From contig NZ_FOQM01000018.1 of NCBI RefSeq assembly GCF_900113735.1, positions 89,554 to 153,553 of the forward strand: a stretch of 64,000 nucleotides of DNA, read 5' to 3'. Numbering within the stretch: position 1 is the first letter of the stretch; the number at the start of each line of letters is the position of its first letter. The notes under the pieces were generated by a model. The model did no database searches. It had not been told where the DNA came from and worked only from the letters and a program-made list of their open reading frames with translations. This DNA is from Bradyrhizobium sp. Gha. Lineage in GTDB: Bacteria > Pseudomonadota > Alphaproteobacteria > Rhizobiales > Xanthobacteraceae. Shown here piece after piece: positions 52,766 to 60,353 of the stretch. The translations under genes were made by a program, and so were the position numbers.

Positions 52766-53284
52766 ATGCAGACCGAGCTGAACAAGGTGATCGCGGCGCT
52801 CCGGGACTTCTATGCCCACGAGGTCTTCCTGTTCGAGAAGGATATCGGCGAACGTGCGATCACGCACCGCTTCGCCGTCTATCTCGAGCGGCAGTTTTCG
52901 GGCTGGTCGATCGATTGCAATTACGACCGGCTCGGCGAGCGTACGCTGCATTTGCCGCGCGGCACCATCATCTCCACCGACGATCATCTCGGCAAGTCGA
53001 TCTATCCTGACGTCGTCGTGCACCAGCGCGAGATCCCTAACAATCTGCTCACCGTCGAGATCCGCAAGGCCAGCAATCACACGCCGCTGGAGCACGACCA
53101 GCACAAGCTGAAGGCGCTGACAGACCCGCATGTCTGGTTCGCCTATTGGATCGGCGTGCTGCTGGTGCTGGACAAGCACAACGTGACGACGTCGGAGGTC
53201 TATGTCAGCGGCATCCTCGATCAACCGGTCTCGCTCTGGTTCGCAGAGCGGTTAAGGGAGAACGGTCTCGGGTCCGCCCATTAG
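52766..53284 (+). CDS. Hypothetical protein with PD-(D/E)xK-like motif
   Basis: This 172-residue soluble protein matches no named family that I recall. The middle contains a Pro81-Asp82 strand (SIYPDVVVHQR), then LLTVEIRKAS, in which Glu98 and Lys101 (E-I-R-K) line up with the acidic and basic residues of PD-(D/E)xK nuclease folds. An N-terminal helix with Glu29–Arg30 and His34 also fits the style of such folds. The spacing E-x-x-K rather than E-x-K leaves activity uncertain. CGGAG precedes the ATG. It may be co-transcribed with the ThDP enzyme, but no defence genes are nearby. Confidence 0.72.
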   Translation: MQTELNKVIAALRDFYAHEVFLFEKDIGERAITHRFAVYLERQFSGWSIDCNYDRLGERTLHLPRGTIISTDDHLGKSIYPDVVVHQREIPNNLLTVEIRKASNHTPLEHDQHKLKALTDPHVWFAYWIGVLLVLDKHNVTTSEVYVSGILDQPVSLWFAERLRENGLGSAH

Positions 53285-53351
53285 GGCGTGCACTCACGAG
53301 CATCAGCGCCGGGCCTGGAGCCGAGCGATTGCCTCGGCTTATGAGTTCCCA

Positions 53352-53365
53352 TTGATTCATATCAA
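53352..53365. promoter_or_regulatory. Perfect FixK/FNR-type box
   Basis: TTGATTCATATCAA matches the anaerobox TTGAT-N4-ATCAA exactly, and also the Bradyrhizobium FixK2 form TTGA-N6-TCAA. Flanking bases extend the dyad to CCATTGAT/ATCAATGG (53349–53368). Its centre is 68 bp ahead of the start of the small secreted protein gene at 53427, a normal distance for activation by a Crp/Fnr regulator. It is the only such box that I noticed in the window. Confidence 0.75.
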
Positions 53366-53426
53366 TGGTGAGACGCAATGTGTCGTGTCACGTCGTGTTT
53401 GATCATCGCCTAATAGGGAGAGCAAC

Positions 53427-53708
53427 ATGACGGGAAATGCCAGGCTTCTTGGGTTGATTGCGACGGCTGCGGTGTTTGTGGTGGCTCCGTTGTCGCCTCG
53501 TTACTCGCCGGTGACGGTGCTATCCGCATCCCTTGACCGTGCCGAAGCGAGAGTTGGGCGACCGCTCACACCGATGAGCGTAGCTGGCGTCAATCGCCGG
53601 GTGCATCGGCGGGCTTACTATGGCGCGGCAGCGGCGGGAGCGGCGGCTTATGGAGCATATGGCTATCGCAGAACCTGTGGATACTACCCCTATCCGCCCT
53701 GCTATTGA
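53427..53708 (+). CDS. Small secreted Tyr/Ala-rich protein, probably oxygen-regulated
   Basis: This 93-residue protein has a signal peptide (about 1–22, LLGLIATAAVFVVAPL) and a C-terminal low-complexity tail rich in Ala, Gly and Tyr (YYGAAAAGAAAYGAYGY) ending in two Cys. GGGAGAG precedes the ATG. The perfect FixK/FNR box upstream suggests expression under low oxygen. No enzyme motif is visible. Similar short Tyr/Gly-rich exported proteins are common and unexplained in Bradyrhizobium. Confidence 0.7.
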   Translation: MTGNARLLGLIATAAVFVVAPLSPRYSPVTVLSASLDRAEARVGRPLTPMSVAGVNRRVHRRAYYGAAAAGAAAYGAYGYRRTCGYYPYPPCY

Positions 53709-54088
53709 GGCACCTTTTCCGTCGGGGTGAGCGACAACCCAATAGCTTGGTCTCATCACTTTCAGCGACAAAGGCCGCCCGCATGGCGCGGACGGCCTCG
53801 CATCATCTCTCGTCACCCGCTCAGTGCAGCGGCGCGCCCTGGCCGAGCGCCCGGCGGCCATGTGATTGTGGAAGCGTGGCTGCCGGTCCTGAGCGAAGGA
53901 GTACCAGCAATATATTCCGTTTCGAGAAGCAATGACGGATCCAGCCTCGGCGCGAGATCCACCCGCGTTGCGCCGTGGTGGAAACGGTTGGGAGCCATGC
54001 AGGAGTGACGGCGTGGTCTGATCGGCAGCCCTTGTGGCGCTCTCCTGTGCCGGTGTTACATTGGGCCAGGGCACTGGGGAACGTTGAG
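53709..54088. other. Intergenic region with a hairpin and no supported gene
   Basis: These 380 bp contain short open frames on both strands but none with a credible start, composition or family match. At 53773–53797 a 10-bp inverted repeat (GGCCGCCCGC, ATGGC, GCGGACGGCC, one G·T pair) is followed on the minus strand by a short TTTGT. It could be the remains of a terminator of a lost minus-strand gene. Confidence 0.5.
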
Positions 54089-54571
54089 ATGAGTGACGAT
54101 GCGAAGGATGCTGGCCTTGTCGCCATGATCAGCAGCATCCTGGGCGGCAACAAGCGCGCAGAGGCGGCCAGCCCGCCGTCGCTCGCCGAATTCCTCCCGG
54201 TCGCGCCGGTGGCCGACCCGCTCGCCGAGGTGCCTGAGATCCCGCAAGCCGAGTCGCCGAAGCTTCAGGATGGTCCCGATGAAACCTTGGCTGCGGCGAA
54301 GCCGGTCGCGCCTCCCAGTCAACCCCTGACACCGGATGGCAAGCGGCTCCTCCCGGCGGAGGCCATTGCCGATCTCGTGCTCGGCGAGTTGCGCAAGATC
54401 GAGAGTTGTCCGGCGTCCGGCGTCTCGGTCACGGTCTACGGTTACAGGCACTGGAATGCGATGATCACCTTCGCGCCGTTCTCGACCAGTTTCCAGAATG
54501 CGGCCCGGCTCCGCCAGGCGCTGCCCGACCTCGTCGTCAAGCTGCGCCGTTTCGTCGAACTTGAGATATAG
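54089..54571 (+). CDS. Hypothetical protein with disordered N-terminus
   Basis: This 160-residue cytoplasmic protein has a Pro/Ala/Glu-rich disordered first half (about 25–90) and a compact second half (about 95–160: ADLVLGELRKIESCPASG, VYGYRHWNAMITFAP, RLRQALPDLVVKLRRFVEL). The second half looks like a small alpha/beta domain of unknown type. It lies 76 bp upstream of the GreA-like gene on the same strand. I recognise no family. Confidence 0.65.
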   Translation: MSDDAKDAGLVAMISSILGGNKRAEAASPPSLAEFLPVAPVADPLAEVPEIPQAESPKLQDGPDETLAAAKPVAPPSQPLTPDGKRLLPAEAIADLVLGELRKIESCPASGVSVTVYGYRHWNAMITFAPFSTSFQNAARLRQALPDLVVKLRRFVELEI

Positions 54572-54647
54572 TCGGGGATGATCGCCGCAGGCTCGCGGTC
54601 ATGATGGCGCGGCGGTCACTGCAGAACCGTTCGACAGGATTTACGAA

Positions 54648-55130
54648 TTGAGCGTTGCCTTTACCAAGGAAGAAAGCGCGGAGACCGCGTCCGAGACGCT
54701 GCTGCCGGATCGTCCGATCTCCCCGCATCCAAACCTCGTGACGGAGACGGGCTTGCAGGCGTTGCAGACACAGCTCCAGCAAGCGCGCGAGGCCTATGAA
54801 GCCGCGCAAGCCGTCGATGACGTCAATGAGAAGCGCCGGCAATCCGCGGTACCCCTGCGCGACATGCGCTACCTCGCCGAACGGCTGCGCACGGCGCAAC
54901 TGGTTCCCGATCCGGCTTCGACTGCGACCGTCGCCTTTGGCAGCACGGTGACGTTCAGTCGCGCCGACGGCCGCGTGCAGACTTACCGCATCGTCGGCGA
55001 AGACGAAGCAGACCCGAAGGCCGGCTCGATCTCGTTCGTCTCGCCGGTCGCGAAGTCGCTGATGGGCAAGGCCGCCGGCGACGTCGTCGGCTCCGGTGCG
55101 CAGGAGCTCGAGGTCATCGAGATCGCATAG
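54648..55130 (+). CDS. GreA/GreB-family elongation factor-like protein
   Basis: This is a 160-residue protein with a short N-terminal helical part and the C-terminal FKBP-like GreA/GreB domain at about 85–158 (VAFGSTVTFSRADGRVQTY, SFVSPVAKSLMGKAAGDVV). The coiled-coil tip that inserts into RNA polymerase is short. The GDLxENAEY motif with the catalytic acidic pair is not present as such (VDDVNEKRR is the nearest). It may therefore act like the Rnk or other GreA relatives, rather than cleave transcripts. The start is TTG 54648, with AGGA ahead. Confidence 0.8.
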   Translation: MSVAFTKEESAETASETLLPDRPISPHPNLVTETGLQALQTQLQQAREAYEAAQAVDDVNEKRRQSAVPLRDMRYLAERLRTAQLVPDPASTATVAFGSTVTFSRADGRVQTYRIVGEDEADPKAGSISFVSPVAKSLMGKAAGDVVGSGAQELEVIEIA

Positions 55131-55478
55131 GGTCACAAGCCCATTGGTCAGCGTCGGACCGCTCCGGCCATTCGCGCAGACGCCGCCGAGCATGCCTGCA
55201 ATTTCACCGCCTCCGCGGTCGAGGCATCCTGTCTTTTGCGAGGGGCAGACGCGATGTGCACTGCCTGGACGCCACCGTTTGGGGCATTCATCCTTTCTCC
55301 TCCGCGCTTATCGTTGAACGTCGGCAAGGCGGCAATCGTCCATGGCCTCGGGCAAGCTGCGGACCTCAGCTTGCGGCCGGTTCAAGGATTGACCGCTCGT
55401 AAAATAATCTTGACCGTATGTTAAAAAATGGCACGCTGCTTGCTTGGTCGCCGGCGTGTTCAACAAGGAGTCGAAACA
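55131..55478. other. Intergenic region ahead of the NCS1 transporter gene
   Basis: No gene is seen in these 348 bp. The last 90 bp are distinctly AT-rich and hold the paired operator listed separately. The remainder (55131–55380) shows only short shadow frames. Confidence 0.5.
55389..55416 (+). promoter_or_regulatory. Tandem RutR-type operator upstream of the NCS1 transporter
   Basis: TTGACCG occurs at 55389–55395 and again at 55410–55416, first bases exactly 21 bp apart, about two helical turns. Bases between (CTCGTAAAATAATC) also resemble the second site. An almost identical arrangement on the other strand lies at 57527–57500, near the tetR gene. The half-site TTGACC is that of the E. coli RutR operator. 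The pair is 63 bp ahead of the transporter start and probably covers its promoter. Confidence 0.65.
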
Positions 55479-56948
55479 ATGAGCGGATCGCATGCCACCC
55501 CGCCCGTCGTCGTCATCACGGGCGCCCATCCGAAGCTCTACAACCACGACCTCGCGCCTACCGCGCGCGAAGGCAAGACCTGGGGCGCTTTCAGCATCTT
55601 TGCGATGTGGATGTCGGACGTGCACTCCGTCGGTGGCTACACCTTCGCGGCCAGCTTGTTCTTCCTCGGACTGACCGGCTGGCAGGTTCTCCTGTCCATG
55701 GTGATCGGGATTTCCGCGGTTTACTTCTTGATGAACCTGATCGGCCGGCCCTCGCTGAAATATGGCGTACCTTTTCCGGTGGTGGCACGCATGTCCTTCG
55801 GCGTCATGGGCGCCAATCTTGCTGCCTCTTTGCGCGGCATCGTGGGGATCGTGTGGTATGGCGTGCAGACCTATTTCGCATCCAAGGCCGTTCAGGTTCT
55901 GGTGCTGACCTGGTTTCCGGACGCGGTATCGTTGACGCACGACAGCATCGCCGGCCTGTCGACGCTCGGCTGGCTGAGCTTCGGATTCATGTGGGTGTTT
56001 CAGCTCCTGATCTTCTTGAATGGCATGGAAACCATCCGGAGGTTCATCGATTTCTGCGGTCCGGTCGTCTACGTCGTGATGTTCGGGCTGGCGATCTGGA
56101 TCCTCGCGCAGACCGGAACCTCAAGTCTCGACCTGCAGCTTAGCCCGCCTGCCGGTGGGTCAATCGGCGCTCATATGGCGAATGCCTCGATGCTGATCGT
56201 GGCGTACTTCGCGGCGCTATTGCTCAATTTCGGCGACTTCTCACGCTTTGCACGCGATGAGAAGGCAATGAAGCTCGGCAACTTTCTCGGGCTGCCGGTC
56301 AATTTCATCGTCTTTGCCGTCATCACGGTGGTGGTGACGGCCGGCACGGTGCAGGTCTTTGGCGAGGCGATCATGGATCCGGTCTTGATCGTCGAGAAGA
56401 TTGGCAACCCATGGATCGTCGCCCTGGGATCGATCACCTTCATCGTCGCAACGATGGGCATCAACATCGTCGCCAATTTCGTCTCCCCCGCTTACGACAT
56501 CTCGAACCTCAATCCGGAACGCATCAACTTCCGGACCGGTGGCCTCATCACCTCGATCCTGTCGGTCATGGTCTGTCCCTGGCTGTTCGTGTCGAGCCCC
56601 CAAGCGATTACGATCTTCGTGGGCATTTTCGGCGCTGTTCTCGGCCCGATGTTCGGCATCATGGTGAGTGACTACTATCTGGTGCGGAAGCAGCACGTTA
56701 TCGTCGAAGATCTCTACAGCATGTCAGCCTCCGGCTCGCTCCATTTCGAGAACGGCTGGAATCGCAGAGCGCTGGTCGCGTTGGTGCTGTCCGGTGCTGC
56801 CTCGATCGGGCTCTCGTTGCTCGGCACCTACAAGGTCATTCCCAATATCGGCGACTGGGGCTGGCTGGTCGGCGCAAGCCTCGGAGCGGTGCTGCACCTC
56901 GCACTGATGTCGCGCGAGACGCGGGTTGCGCCGGCACCCGCGGAGTGA
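55479..56948 (+). CDS. NCS1-family nucleobase/hydantoin-type transporter
   Basis: This is a 12-helix sodium- or proton-coupled transporter of 489 residues in the NCS1 family, which imports uracil, cytosine, allantoin, hydantoins or related compounds. The N-terminal LYNHDLAPTAREGKTWGAFS is typical, with the first helices carrying FAMWMSDVHSVGGY; later come the SFGVMGANLAA and FVSPAYDISNLNP segments. AAGGAG precedes ATG 55479. The operator ahead of it and the RutR-like gene nearby suggest control by a pyrimidine or purine. It is a plausible importer for the URC operon 8 kb away. Confidence 0.92.
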   Translation: MSGSHATPPVVVITGAHPKLYNHDLAPTAREGKTWGAFSIFAMWMSDVHSVGGYTFAASLFFLGLTGWQVLLSMVIGISAVYFLMNLIGRPSLKYGVPFPVVARMSFGVMGANLAASLRGIVGIVWYGVQTYFASKAVQVLVLTWFPDAVSLTHDSIAGLSTLGWLSFGFMWVFQLLIFLNGMETIRRFIDFCGPVVYVVMFGLAIWILAQTGTSSLDLQLSPPAGGSIGAHMANASMLIVAYFAALLLNFGDFSRFARDEKAMKLGNFLGLPVNFIVFAVITVVVTAGTVQVFGEAIMDPVLIVEKIGNPWIVALGSITFIVATMGINIVANFVSPAYDISNLNPERINFRTGGLITSILSVMVCPWLFVSSPQAITIFVGIFGAVLGPMFGIMVSDYYLVRKQHVIVEDLYSMSASGSLHFENGWNRRALVALVLSGAASIGLSLLGTYKVIPNIGDWGWLVGASLGAVLHLALMSRETRVAPAPAE

Positions 56949-57155
56949 TGGTTTTTCACCGGAAGGGCGGTCTTGTCCAAAGCCGCCCGACATCACGTTC
57001 GAGCAAGGACCGCGGCTCCGGCGAGGCTGGGCGACGATCCCATCGACGTCCCGCAGCGCGCGGCCGCGGTGTTCGCGGACCGCGCCGATTACGCAAGGCA
57101 GTCGCGTGACCGATCGTCGTGATCGGCAAGGAGGGGCGACAGGATCGCGACGGCC

Positions 57156-57416
57156 TCATCGCCGTCGGTTCGCGACGTCCGCAGTGAAGGGTTCGTCCCT
57201 TGCCGTCTCGGTCATCGCGCTGTTGGCAGGTCCGCGTTCGGCGGAGATCTTGCTCATGATCAGCCGTGCCGCATGGACGCGCCGGAAACCGAGTAGATCG
57301 GCGTCGAGGGTAGAGCGCCGATGATCGCTGCTCCAGAATAGATGCGCCGCGAAAGCCAGAGCTGCGAGGACGACGGGGGCGGCGAGATAGGGGAGTAGGC
57401 GTCTCATACTCTTCAT
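57156..57416 (-). pseudogene. Fragment of a membrane signalling protein (GGDEF-type N-terminus?)
   Basis: This minus-strand frame of 86 codons begins MKSMRRLLPYLAAPVV with one membrane helix, then RRVHAARLIMSKISAERGP. The ISAERGP stretch is reminiscent of the sensor part of membrane diguanylate cyclases. It ends abruptly after VANRRR. A shift of one base extends the same style of sequence (DEAVAILSPLLADHDD) for a few dozen codons to another stop, so it looks like a truncated and frameshifted remnant with no catalytic domain. The tandem operator lies ahead of it. It could also be a small intact membrane protein. Confidence 0.4.
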
Positions 57417-57493
57417 GTCCTCGTCGGCAGCTGCGATGTTTCCCTTCCGGCTCGGAGGGGAGCAGCAATATCTCAGGCCTGGCTTAGGTACAA

Positions 57494-57527
57494 AACGATC
57501 GTTCAAGAATGTATAACGATCGGTCAA
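57494..57527 (-). promoter_or_regulatory. Tandem RutR-type operator beside tetR
   Basis: On the minus strand TTGACCG begins at 57527 and TTGAACG at 57506, 21 bp apart. On the plus strand the sites read AACGATCGGTCAA (57515–57527) and AACGATCGTTCAA (57494–57506), differing at one of 13 positions. Aligned with the pair ahead of the NCS1 gene, 25 of 34 positions agree. It lies between tetR and the broken signalling gene and faces the latter. Confidence 0.65.
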
Positions 57528-57712
57528 AAGTGGAAAGCGCCGCCGTCAAAGGGGCGAAAGAAGATTGGCGTCGGCGCATGCGCGCGCCGGCGCAAATACC
57601 CGGACGATTGCTCAATTGTTATGCAGAGTGCCGCGCAAGACGCCGCTTCACGCTAACCGTTCAGGCGCAGATGCTTTGGGACGCCGACAATTGTCGCCTC
57701 GCGTGGCGGCGA

Positions 57713-58420
57713 TCAGCCGGCCCTGGTGCTCGGTGCTGCCTTGCGATCGGACGTCGAAAAACCAAGCCCGCCGAGCACGAGCTGGACGATCGTGGATTTG
57801 GCGGCTTCGTAGTCAGCCTCTTCCAGCTGACGCTTGCGCTTCATGATGGCCATTTGGCTGGAAAAATCAGCATAGGCCTGCGTCATTGCCCAGATACAGA
57901 AGAACAGATCGGCCGCGCTGATCGGCCGAATGGCTCCGCCCGCGGCCAATGCCTCGATGGTCTTGATCTTCTCTTGCAGCTTCGGCGTCGAGACCTTCTC
58001 GATGAAGCTGCCGATGAAAGGTGCACCACTGATGATCTCGTTGGCGTAGATGCGCGACAGATGCGGATGCTCGCGGGAGAAATCGACCTTCTTGTGGATG
58101 TACCGGACGAGAACGGTCTCGATGTCGGTCGTGGCGTCGAGGGAGTCCATGTCTCTCGCCCATTTGTTCATCGCGCGCTCGAGGATCGCGCGATACAGAT
58201 CCTCCTTGTCCTCGAAATAATAGTAGATGTGGGCCTTCGCCACCGACGCCTTCTTGGCGATGAGCGCGGTCGTTGCCCCGCGGAAGCCGAAATGCCCGAA
58301 CACGAACTCGGCCGCATCGAGAATCTTCTCCTCGATATCAGGCGCAGCCGCGGCCCTGCGGCCCCCCTTCGCGGCGCGGCGGATGCGAAAGTGCGGTTTG
58401 TTGGTTGCTTCCACTGCCAT
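57713..58420 (-). CDS. TetR-family regulator of the RutR type
   Basis: This 235-residue regulator has an N-terminal HTH at about 45–90 (AEFVFGHFGFRGATTALIAK, SVAKAHIYYYFEDKEDLY). Its C-terminal ligand domain follows the RutR (YcdC) pattern: FSREHPHLSRIYANEIISGAP, then LFFCIWAMTQAYADFSSQM. RutR of E. coli binds uracil and controls pyrimidine use. The nearby NCS1 gene and the two operators with RutR-like TTGACC half-sites agree with a nucleobase-sensing repressor. A CTGATG/CATCAG dyad lies 35 bp ahead of the start (58455–58470). Confidence 0.88.
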   Translation of the reverse strand: MAVEATNKPHFRIRRAAKGGRRAAAAPDIEEKILDAAEFVFGHFGFRGATTALIAKKASVAKAHIYYYFEDKEDLYRAILERAMNKWARDMDSLDATTDIETVLVRYIHKKVDFSREHPHLSRIYANEIISGAPFIGSFIEKVSTPKLQEKIKTIEALAAGGAIRPISAADLFFCIWAMTQAYADFSSQMAIMKRKRQLEEADYEAAKSTIVQLVLGGLGFSTSDRKAAPSTRAG

Positions 58421-58719
58421 GAAAGTTCCGGGAATATGGCCGCGTGAGCGGCAACTGATGCTCACATCAGGTACATCAGGGATGCACGGCATGCAATTGG
58501 CCCTTGGCCGCGTCAGATTTTCCCGGAATCGATGCTTCGGAAAAGTATCGTCCTAACCCATCAATACGGCTGGCGCCGGGTACTGTGCATGGGGTTGTTT
58601 TGGCTTTTCGTCGGAGCGGGAGCAAGATGCCCCAGTCCGTCTACGCTCGTCGAGCTACGCCGGACACGCTTCGCCAGCATTGTGCCTGGCTGCGCCACGC
58701 GAAGCCTTTTGGCGAAGCG
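58421..58719. other. Intergenic region with a repeat next to the tRNA 3' end
   Basis: No gene is supported. Besides the small dyad ahead of tetR, the part from about 58635 (gtccgtctacgctcgtcgag, ctacgccggacacgcttcgc) is another repeat of Bradyrhizobium type, family G. Its last hairpin (CCACGC…GCGTGG, 58695–58722) runs into the encoded CCA of the tRNA. Confidence 0.55.
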
Positions 58720-58794
58720 TGGTGGGCGCACAAGGGATCGAACCTTGGACCTCTCCCGTGTGAAGGGAACGCTCTCCCGCTGAGCTATGCGCCC
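58720..58794 (-). tRNA. tRNA-Val (anticodon CAC)
   Basis: On the minus strand GGGCGCA starts the acceptor stem and pairs with TGCGCCC, followed by A and an encoded CCA. The D arm is GCTC…GAGC, and the anticodon stem TTCCC/GGGAG encloses TTCACAC with anticodon CAC for the valine codon GUG. The T arm CAAGG-TTCGATC-CCTTG is perfect. All standard positions are filled, giving 72 bases plus CCA. Confidence 0.97.
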
Positions 58795-58953
58795 GGGACC
58801 ATCATGCAGACGGCCGGACTTTTCGGCCGGCCGGCGCATCAGAGCCCGCGATTTAGAAGTGAGAGCCCGAGGTGTCAAGTTTTCAGGCGCGTTGAGGCCC
58901 GAAAACCTTGCCTCAATCCTTCAAATTCGCGGCGAGGCCGGATTTCGGCCCGC

Positions 58954-60252
58954 TTACGCGCCCTGCTGGCGGGCGCGGGAGGCGTGGGCCTGGAGCGCGC
59001 GGATGCGCTCGGCCAGCGTTCCGCCGCCTTCGGGCAGGGCGGCTGCGGCGGCGCCATTGGTGGCAACGCCGTTGGCCGCCCGCGGGCCCTGCTTCGCCGA
59101 CTGGCCGGCTTCGGCCGCCAGCAGCGCCTCGATCGGCGAGTTCGGGCCCTCGAGCTGCATCGCGAGCTTTGCCACCTCGGCGGCGATGTCGTTGATGCGC
59201 TCGCGCAGCAGCGCGTTCTCCATGCGCTCGGTTGCCCAGGAGCTCTCGGCCTGCTGCTGGATTGCGTTGATGTCGCGCTGAAGCTTGGCGCGTTCGTCGC
59301 GCGCGGTGCGCAGCTGCTCTTCCAGCGCGGCCTTCTCGGTGCGCAGCGTCTCCATCGCGGCCGACGATTTGCCGCCGCTCAAGGCGGCGATCTCGACGCG
59401 CAGCTCCTTGATGATGCGCTCGGAGCCTTCGTTGCTCTGGCGCAGCTGGTTGTTCTCATAGTCGCGCTCGGCGAGCAGCTTGCCCTGCGTGGCAAGACGC
59501 CCTTCGAGGTCGGCGACGCGCCCCGAGAGCATCTCGGCTTCCTTGACCTGCACGATCAGCTGGCGATCGAGCTCGGTGACGCGTTGGCTCAGATTCTCGA
59601 CGCGGCCGCGGGCGTCGCCGAGCTCGCGCGAAGCGGTCTCGGATTCGGTGCGCTCCTGCGTCAGGCGGGCCTGCGTCGCGGTGAACTCCTTCTCGGCATC
59701 GCCGACGCGATTCTTCAGCTCCTCGATCTGGGCGCGCACCGCGACCAGTTCGACCTGACGGCTCTCCGCCATCATCGAACGGTCGGACAGTTCGGAATTG
59801 ATTCTTGCGAGTTCGCTCTGCTTGTCGACCAGCGCAATCTCGGCCTCGCGCAGCGCTTCGGTCTTGGCGCTGAATTCCTCCTCGGTGGCGCGGAGCTGCT
59901 CCTTCACCGCCTTCTCGCGCGCCTCGAGCGCGAAGATCGTGGCGTTCTTCTCGCCGAGCTCGATCTTCAGGCGGTTGATGGCGTCGCTCTTCTTGCCGAG
60001 CTCGGCAAGCTGGCTCGTGGTCTTGCTCTTGAGCTGGTCGACGCTCATCTCGAGCCGGCGCGCCGACATGGCGAATTCGGCGCGGAGCTGGTCCTTGTCG
60101 GCCTGGATCTCCGCCATCGACAGCGGCGTCGCGGCCTCGAGCCGGCGCGTGGTCAGGCGGACCGCGCGGTTATGCACCAGCGGCACGATGGCCAGCCCGC
60201 ACAGCATCGACAGCAGGAAACCGATCGCCAGGTACATGATCGGTTCGACCAT
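58954..60252 (-). CDS. Membrane-anchored long coiled-coil protein of unknown function
   Basis: This 432-residue protein has one N-terminal membrane helix at about 5–28 (YLAIGFLLSMLCGLAIVPLV). About 340 residues of heptad-rich, charged coiled coil follow (LEAREKAVKEQLRATEEE, ELDRQLIVQVKEAEML), then an Ala/Gly-rich linker and a short C-terminal helix. The layout suits a structural or tethering role at the inner membrane. A plus-strand open frame runs over the same DNA only as an antisense shadow. It lies 101 bp upstream of nothing related; the DUF1134 gene precedes it by the same distance. Confidence 0.85.
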   Translation of the reverse strand: MVEPIMYLAIGFLLSMLCGLAIVPLVHNRAVRLTTRRLEAATPLSMAEIQADKDQLRAEFAMSARRLEMSVDQLKSKTTSQLAELGKKSDAINRLKIELGEKNATIFALEAREKAVKEQLRATEEEFSAKTEALREAEIALVDKQSELARINSELSDRSMMAESRQVELVAVRAQIEELKNRVGDAEKEFTATQARLTQERTESETASRELGDARGRVENLSQRVTELDRQLIVQVKEAEMLSGRVADLEGRLATQGKLLAERDYENNQLRQSNEGSERIIKELRVEIAALSGGKSSAAMETLRTEKAALEEQLRTARDERAKLQRDINAIQQQAESSWATERMENALLRERINDIAAEVAKLAMQLEGPNSPIEALLAAEAGQSAKQGPRAANGVATNGAAAAALPEGGGTLAERIRALQAHASRARQQGA

Positions 60253-60353
60253 GGGGCAGAACTCCGCGAGCTAAGGAAAAATTTACCAAGGACAATGCAT
60301 GGCGGGCCGGCAAAAAGCCAGCCCCGCCCTCAACTGGATCGGAGGAGAGAACC

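Noticed and set aside
58637..58719. A second small RNA gene beside the tRNA
   Set aside because: The structure is explained by a dispersed intergenic repeat, and no promoter or conserved RNA motif is visible.
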